DNA of 10,167 nucleotides from an uncultured Candidatus Competibacteraceae bacterium (lineage in GTDB: Bacteria; Pseudomonadota; Gammaproteobacteria; Competibacterales; Competibacteraceae): NCBI GenBank assembly GCA_937872125.1, contig CALMNY010000233.1, positions 1 to 10,167 of the forward strand. The letters are read 5' to 3'. Positions 6,902-10,167 of this stretch are shown one piece after another (position 1 is the first letter of the stretch; each line of letters opens with the position of its first letter). The position numbers and the translations under genes were made by a program. Under the pieces are notes generated by a model. That model ran no database searches. It was not told where the DNA came from and saw nothing but the letters and a program-made list of their open reading frames with translations.

Positions 6902-7630
6902 TTAGTTGGGCACGATCCGGATCACCTTGTTGTAGCTGGCCCAGTCTCTATGGCGCGGCTCGCGCAGAACCACTTCGAGATCCTTGGCCACGGCGGGCGC
7001 ACGCTCTTTCAGCGCCTTGAAGGGGCCGGCCGGTTCGAGGTCGCCGGCTCGGAACAGGGGCGCGGGATCGAGGCTGGCGATGACCTTGATCAGCTCGGTG
7101 CCGGCGGGTCCGTGAACTTCCAGGTTGAAATCCGCCTGGCGGCCCGGCACTTGCAGAACCTCACCGGCGCGAATGCGATTGTCGGTCTGAATGCGGTTGG
7201 GGAAGATGACATGGACCCGGCCCGAAGTGCCGACATCCACGATGGTAAGGTAGGCGTCCCGGTTGGTTTTGACGTTGAGCACCACGTTCTCGCCGAAGGC
7301 ATAGGTATTGTCGGAATGATCCACCCAGGCGGTGACGTCAATCCGGTTACGGCGGGGCGCGCTGGTGTGCTGAGGCGGGCGACTGGATTGCTGCGGCCTG
7401 GTTCTGGGGGGCGGTCCCGCATCGGGGGGCGGTCCCGCATCGGGCGGCGGCCCCATATCGGGCGGCGGTCCCATGTCCGGTGGCTCCAGATCCGCCATGG
7501 GGCGCTGCACCGGGGTGAGGTCCTTGGTGCTCAGTTCCTGGGCGTCGGCCAGGGGGATTGCCAGGGCGAGGCCGCCGGCCAGCAGCAGGCCAGTCAGAGT
7601 ATGCAGGGTGTGGCTTAGAGGGTGTTGCAT
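6902..7630 (-). CDS. Secreted single-domain DUF4384 protein with PPPD(M/A)G repeat
   Basis: This 242-residue exported protein is the first gene of the minus-strand operon. Two ATGs lie 6 bases apart (7636 and 7630). The AGGA at 7640-7643 is 9 bases from the second and only 3 from the first, so I choose 7630. Residues 1-30 are a signal peptide (likely cut after ADA). KDLTPVQRPMADL (36-48) is identical to the motif in the 2554-3720 protein. A hexapeptide repeat (about 50-75) follows, then a basic Gln/Arg/Pro stretch. DUF4384 spans about 97-186, with core DVGTSGRVHVIFPN (132-145). The segment APAVAKDLEVVLREP (211-225) closely matches the one after domain 1 of the two-domain protein. Its position next to the divergent kinase promoter region suggests shared control with the kinase. 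Its biochemical role is unknown; as the simplest member it may represent the ancestral unit of the array (inference). Confidence 0.9.
   Translation of the reverse strand: MQHPLSHTLHTLTGLLLAGGLALAIPLADAQELSTKDLTPVQRPMADLEPPDMGPPPDMGPPPDAGPPPDAGPPPRTRPQQSSRPPQHTSAPRRNRIDVTAWVDHSDNTYAFGENVVLNVKTNRDAYLTIVDVGTSGRVHVIFPNRIQTDNRIRAGEVLQVPGRQADFNLEVHGPAGTELIKVIASLDPAPLFRAGDLEPAGPFKALKERAPAVAKDLEVVLREPRHRDWASYNKVIRIVPN
7406..7483 (-). repeat. In-gene tandem repeat encoding PPPD(M/A)G hexapeptides
   Basis: About four 18-base units encode PPD-MG, PPPD-MG, PPPD-AG and PPPD-AG, ending in PPP, at residues 50-75 of the secreted DUF4384 protein. Units differ mainly at the Met/Ala codon and at silent third positions. 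The block separates the KDLTPVQRPMADL motif from the DUF4384 domain and would form an extended, flexible spacer. Unit number may vary between strains through slippage. Confidence 0.85.
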
Positions 7631-7930
7631 GACCATGCTTCCTGTTTTGGGTGGATGGATACGCCAGGGCCATTGGCCCCGGTGATGAGATGAAGACGGC
7701 ATGGGAACAGCAATGTCAGGATGGGGGTGGAAAAATTATTTCATCCGATAGGACTGAGCGAATTTCAGCGTATCTCCCGGATATTCTATTGAGAAATAGT
7801 ATGGTGAGTTAGCAGCGACCTGTCGCGAGAAGACCCGCTCTGATCGAAGAGCGCCGGCAAACTGCGTTATTCTATCTCCCCAGCGCGATAACCGTATCAC
7901 CATATTATTGGCCGAGGGGGAGCGTTTGGC
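7631..7930. promoter_or_regulatory. Divergent intergenic region between the DUF4384 operon and the kinase gene, with small hairpins
   Basis: These 300 bases should hold the promoters for both directions. The middle is more AT-rich than its surroundings. Four short palindromes occur in a row: CTATT/AATAG (7786-7799), GCGAC/GTCGC (7815-7826), CGCTCT/AGAGCG with a 6-base loop (7836-7853) and GATA/TATC (7887-7898). Any could be a regulator-binding site. TATTAT at 7903-7908 resembles a -10 box, but no -35 lies at the right distance and it is too close to the kinase ribosome site. I cannot name a convincing promoter in either direction. I see no small gene here. Confidence 0.45.
7640..7643 (-). promoter_or_regulatory. 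Shine-Dalgarno site deciding between two start codons
   Basis: AGGA on the minus strand is 3 bases before the ATG at 7636 and 9 bases before the ATG at 7630. The second spacing is normal and the first is too short, so the shorter protein is preferred. Both starts give a working signal peptide, so the difference is two residues. Confidence 0.65.
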
Positions 7931-9841
7931 ATGACTGCGCCATGGGAAGAAACCGGCACGCGGCCGGTCGAAGTCACCTGTCCGGGCTGTTTTCACCCGC
8001 GCGAGTGGGACATCGCCGGGGTGTGTCCAATCTGCCACTACCGCGCCGGCCTGGAGGGCCGTTCCGGGGCGTTGCTGCCAGTCGGGACGCAACTGAAGGG
8101 CTATGTGGTCGGGGAAAAACTGGGCCAGGGCGGGTTCGGGATCACCTATCGCGGCTTCGACCTGACCCTGAAGATGAAGGTGGCGATCAAGGAATACTAC
8201 CCGAGCGATCTGGTCGGGCGCTCGACCGACCGCAAGACGGTGGTGCTCAACTCGCCGGAGCATGGCGACCTGTTCCATTACGGGCGGCGCACCTTTCTGC
8301 AGGAAGCGCGGACGGTGGCTCAACTGCGCCATCCCCATCTGGTGCGGGTGCTGAACTTCTTCGAGTTGAACGAGACCGCCTATCTGGTGATGGACTACTA
8401 CGAAGGCGAAGACCTGGCGCGGCATCTGAAAGCGTCCAAGGGTCAACCGTTGCCCTGGCGGCGGGCGGTCGCGTTGCTGCTGCCCGTGCTCGACGGCTTG
8501 CGGAAGGTCCACCAGGCCGGATTCATGCACCGGGACATCAAACCCGGCAACCTGTACCTGACCAGCGACGACGAACTGATCCTGCTGGATTTTGGCTCGG
8601 CGCGGCAGGTGACCGGCACGCACACCCGCAGCCTGCTGATTTTCTCGGCGGGCTACGCCCCCTACGAACAATACCTGCAAGGGCAACTGAACCGGCAAGG
8701 GCCATGGACCGATGTGTACGGCGCCGCCGCGACGTTGTACTTGATGGTGACGGGCCAGTACTTGCCGCCGGCGCTAGACCGCAAGCAAGCGGCGCTGATG
8801 CAACAACCGGATCCGCTCAAACCGGCGCGGCACTGGGTTCCCGACCTGCCGTCGGCGCTGGATGCGGCGCTGCTGCGGGCGCTGGCGTTGGAACCGGAGC
8901 AACGGCTGCAAACCATCCAGGCGTTCCAGCAGCACCTGGCCGCCGCGCTGACCGAAGCCGACCGCCCCCCGCCGCTACCCCAAGCTGCGCCAACTCCGCC
9001 GCCCAAGCCCAAAGTGGCGCCTGAACCCCCGAAGTCGAACGCAACGCCCACACCGCCCAAAGCATCGCCTCAGCCCAAAGTAGCTCCAGCACAATCCGCC
9101 CGGCCAAAATCGCGGACCGCGCTGGTGGCGCTTGTAGTGGTTGTGCTGACCGCGCTGGGCGGCTGGTGGTTCTGGGAAAAGCTCGGTGGGGCGCCAAAGT
9201 TGCCGGTCACGCCCACCGCAGTCGCACCGCCCGTAGTCACGCCGCCGGTCGTGGAATCGCCGCCACCCGTCGCGCCGCCCGTCGTGGAGCCGCGCACTTA
9301 TCTGACGGTTCGGGCAACGCCGGCGACCGCCCAAGTCCGGATCCTGAACATCGGCCCGGCGTATCGGGACGGGATTGAACTGACGCCCGGCGCCTTCGAT
9401 CTGGAAGTGAGCGCCCCCGGCTATCAAACCTACCGGGCGTGGCTTACGCTGGCGGCGGGCGCGCAGGAAGTGGTGGTCGTGCTGCAACCAAACCCGCCGG
9501 TTGCCCCACCCGCCACGCCGATAGCGCCACCGCCGACGGCTGAGGACATCGCGCGCCAGAAGGAACTGGAGCTGCAACTGGCAGTGGTCAAAAAGCTACT
9601 CGAAGCGCGCAAGATTCCGGCGGCGCGGCGGGCGCTGGACGATGCCAAGCCCTCGGATCGGGAGGGCCGGGTGGAAGCGTTCCGGCGTGAACAAACCGCA
9701 ACCATGCAGGCTACGGCGCTGGTTTTTCTGGAGCAGGGTCAGCGAAACCTGGCCAAGCGGGTCGTGGACGATCTGGGCCAGTGGGACCCGCAAAGTTCAG
9801 AATACCGGGCGTTGCGAGCGCGCTTGACCGGCGGACAGTAG
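7931..9841 (+). CDS. Transmembrane Hanks-type Ser/Thr protein kinase with zinc-ribbon-like N-terminus and periplasmic PEGA domain
   Basis: This 636-residue kinase starts at the ATG at 7931 after a G-rich ribosome site (GAGGGGGAG, 7914-7922). Residues 17-35 hold CPGC and CPIC (Cys17, Cys20, Cys32, Cys35), a zinc-ribbon-like pair. The kinase domain (about 57-340) has a glycine loop LGQGGFG (64-70), catalytic Lys87 in VAIKEY, Glu125, HRDIKPGN (Asp202, Asn207), DFG (220-222), GYAPYEQ (241-247) in place of a plain APE, and Asp261. All catalytic residues are present, so it should be active. A Pro/Lys-rich linker (346-393) leads to one transmembrane segment (about 396-415), placing the remainder in the periplasm. 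A Pro/Val linker and a PEGA domain (about 456-520; ELTPGAFDLEVSAPGY) follow, then a charged helical tail (537-636). PEGA domains are thought to bind surface or envelope components. It is divergent from the DUF4384 operon and 30 bases ahead of the next gene, a likely operon partner. Confidence 0.95.
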   Translation: MTAPWEETGTRPVEVTCPGCFHPREWDIAGVCPICHYRAGLEGRSGALLPVGTQLKGYVVGEKLGQGGFGITYRGFDLTLKMKVAIKEYYPSDLVGRSTDRKTVVLNSPEHGDLFHYGRRTFLQEARTVAQLRHPHLVRVLNFFELNETAYLVMDYYEGEDLARHLKASKGQPLPWRRAVALLLPVLDGLRKVHQAGFMHRDIKPGNLYLTSDDELILLDFGSARQVTGTHTRSLLIFSAGYAPYEQYLQGQLNRQGPWTDVYGAAATLYLMVTGQYLPPALDRKQAALMQQPDPLKPARHWVPDLPSALDAALLRALALEPEQRLQTIQAFQQHLAAALTEADRPPPLPQAAPTPPPKPKVAPEPPKSNATPTPPKASPQPKVAPAQSARPKSRTALVALVVVVLTALGGWWFWEKLGGAPKLPVTPTAVAPPVVTPPVVESPPPVAPPVVEPRTYLTVRATPATAQVRILNIGPAYRDGIELTPGAFDLEVSAPGYQTYRAWLTLAAGAQEVVVVLQPNPPVAPPATPIAPPPTAEDIARQKELELQLAVVKKLLEARKIPAARRALDDAKPSDREGRVEAFRREQTATMQATALVFLEQGQRNLAKRVVDDLGQWDPQSSEYRALRARLTGGQ

Positions 9842-9871
9842 ATACAGCGACAACCCATGCAGGTGATGATC

Positions 9872-10167
9872 ATGCGCAATGGCTGGAATTGGATTGGATG
9901 GGGAATTGTGGTGGGGCTGACGAGTTTCCCGGCGTGGGGTGCGGAACCGGACCCCGAAGCGGTGCGGCGGTTGATGGAAAAGTACGAGCGGGAAGCGGCG
10001 GAAGAGGCGGCGAGGACAACGCCGGCGCCTAAACCTCGACCGAAACCGGCCCCGGCTCCGGCCCCGCAGCCAAAGCCGAAGCCGGCCCCGACGGTGAATT
10101 ACGACCATGAGGCGTGGAAGTCGGCGGAGAAATGCGGCACGGCGGCGTGTTTTGAGGCGTATCTGGA
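9872..10167 (+). CDS. Exported or membrane-anchored Pro/Lys-rich protein, C-terminus missing at window edge
   Basis: Ninety-eight codons are visible before the right edge, with no stop. I read the frame directly. The ATG at 9872 is chosen because AGG (9861-9863) lies 8 bases upstream and MRNGWNW begins a signal-like segment; the ATGs at 9857 and 9866 in the same frame are possible. Residues 5-24 (WNWIGWGIVVGLTSFPAWGA) are hydrophobic, with a likely cut after WGA. A charged helix follows (about 25-48; EAVRRLMEKYEREAAEEAA), then a PKPRPKPAPAPAPQPKPKPAP linker-like run and EAWKSAEKCGTAACFEAYL. The last stretch resembles the W...A...A...YL pattern of short helical repeats often found in the sensor parts of caspase-family and kinase-linked proteins; the repeat itself is cut off. 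It is 30 bases after the kinase stop and probably co-transcribed with it. No function can be assigned. Confidence 0.75.
   Translation, partial: MRNGWNWIGWGIVVGLTSFPAWGAEPDPEAVRRLMEKYEREAAEEAARTTPAPKPRPKPAPAPAPQPKPKPAPTVNYDHEAWKSAEKCGTAACFEAYL

Noticed and set aside
7406..7483. Possible CRISPR-like repeat array
   Set aside because: The units are contiguous 18-base coding repeats in frame with a signal-peptide protein; there are no spacers.
636..7618. Long plus-strand open frames of 300-364 codons opposite the minus-strand genes (for example 636-1730, 3112-4059, 4329-5255, 5279-6265, 6608-7618)
   Set aside because: They mirror real genes in GC-rich DNA, show no known domain or signal peptide, have Arg/Gln/Gly-rich composition, and stop or start at the edges of the genes opposite them.
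7903..7908. TATTAT as the -10 box of the kinase promoter
   Set aside because: No acceptable -35 lies 16-18 bases upstream, and transcription would begin at about the ribosome site.
7736..8698. Minus-strand open frame of 320 codons across the kinase start
   Set aside because: It lies mostly opposite the kinase glycine loop and catalytic region, which are unmistakable, and has no motif of its own.

Overview
The window is GC-rich DNA with long antisense open frames, Shine-Dalgarno (SD) sites at almost every gene, signal peptides, a lipoprotein box and two intergenic C-rich/G-rich palindromes of a kind common in gammaproteobacteria. A high-GC gammaproteobacterium is the best guess (inference; perhaps a Competibacter- or Thiotrichales-like environmental lineage, low confidence). 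There are no rRNA or tRNA genes, CRISPR arrays, or transposase or integrase genes.

Layout. The minus strand carries seven genes, read right to left from about 7630 to 1. Five encode exported proteins that together hold six DUF4384 domains. In order of transcription they are: a single-domain secreted protein with a PPPD(M/A)G repeat (6902-7630); an outer-membrane-type lipoprotein (6299-6868); a protein with an unrecognised N-terminal region plus DUF4384 (5252-6286); a secreted DUF4384-caspase fusion with an intact His/Cys dyad (3831-5228); and a two-domain DUF4384 protein (2554-3720). The first four are separated by 33, 12 and 23 bases and look like one operon. The fifth follows after 110 bases that contain a palindrome. 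Next come an AAA-ATPase-like/PD-(D/E)XK (DUF1703) gene (597-2366), preceded by a perfect 17-bp inverted repeat, and a second caspase-family gene cut off by the left edge (1-517).

The plus strand carries, divergently from the operon, a Hanks-type Ser/Thr kinase (7931-9841). It has an N-terminal four-cysteine zinc-ribbon-like motif, one transmembrane segment and a predicted periplasmic PEGA domain. It is followed by an exported or membrane-anchored Pro/Lys-rich protein cut off by the right edge (9872-10167).

How the genes may work together (inference). The kinase places its catalytic domain in the cytoplasm and PEGA in the periplasm. All DUF4384 proteins are predicted to be exported, one is lipid-anchored, and one carries an active-looking caspase-like peptidase. 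This suggests a cell-envelope module linking a transmembrane kinase, a family of diverged DUF4384 proteins and a periplasmic caspase-like protease. The shared KDL-type motifs and close paralogy show that the array grew by duplication. No substrate, signal or phenotype can be read from the sequence.
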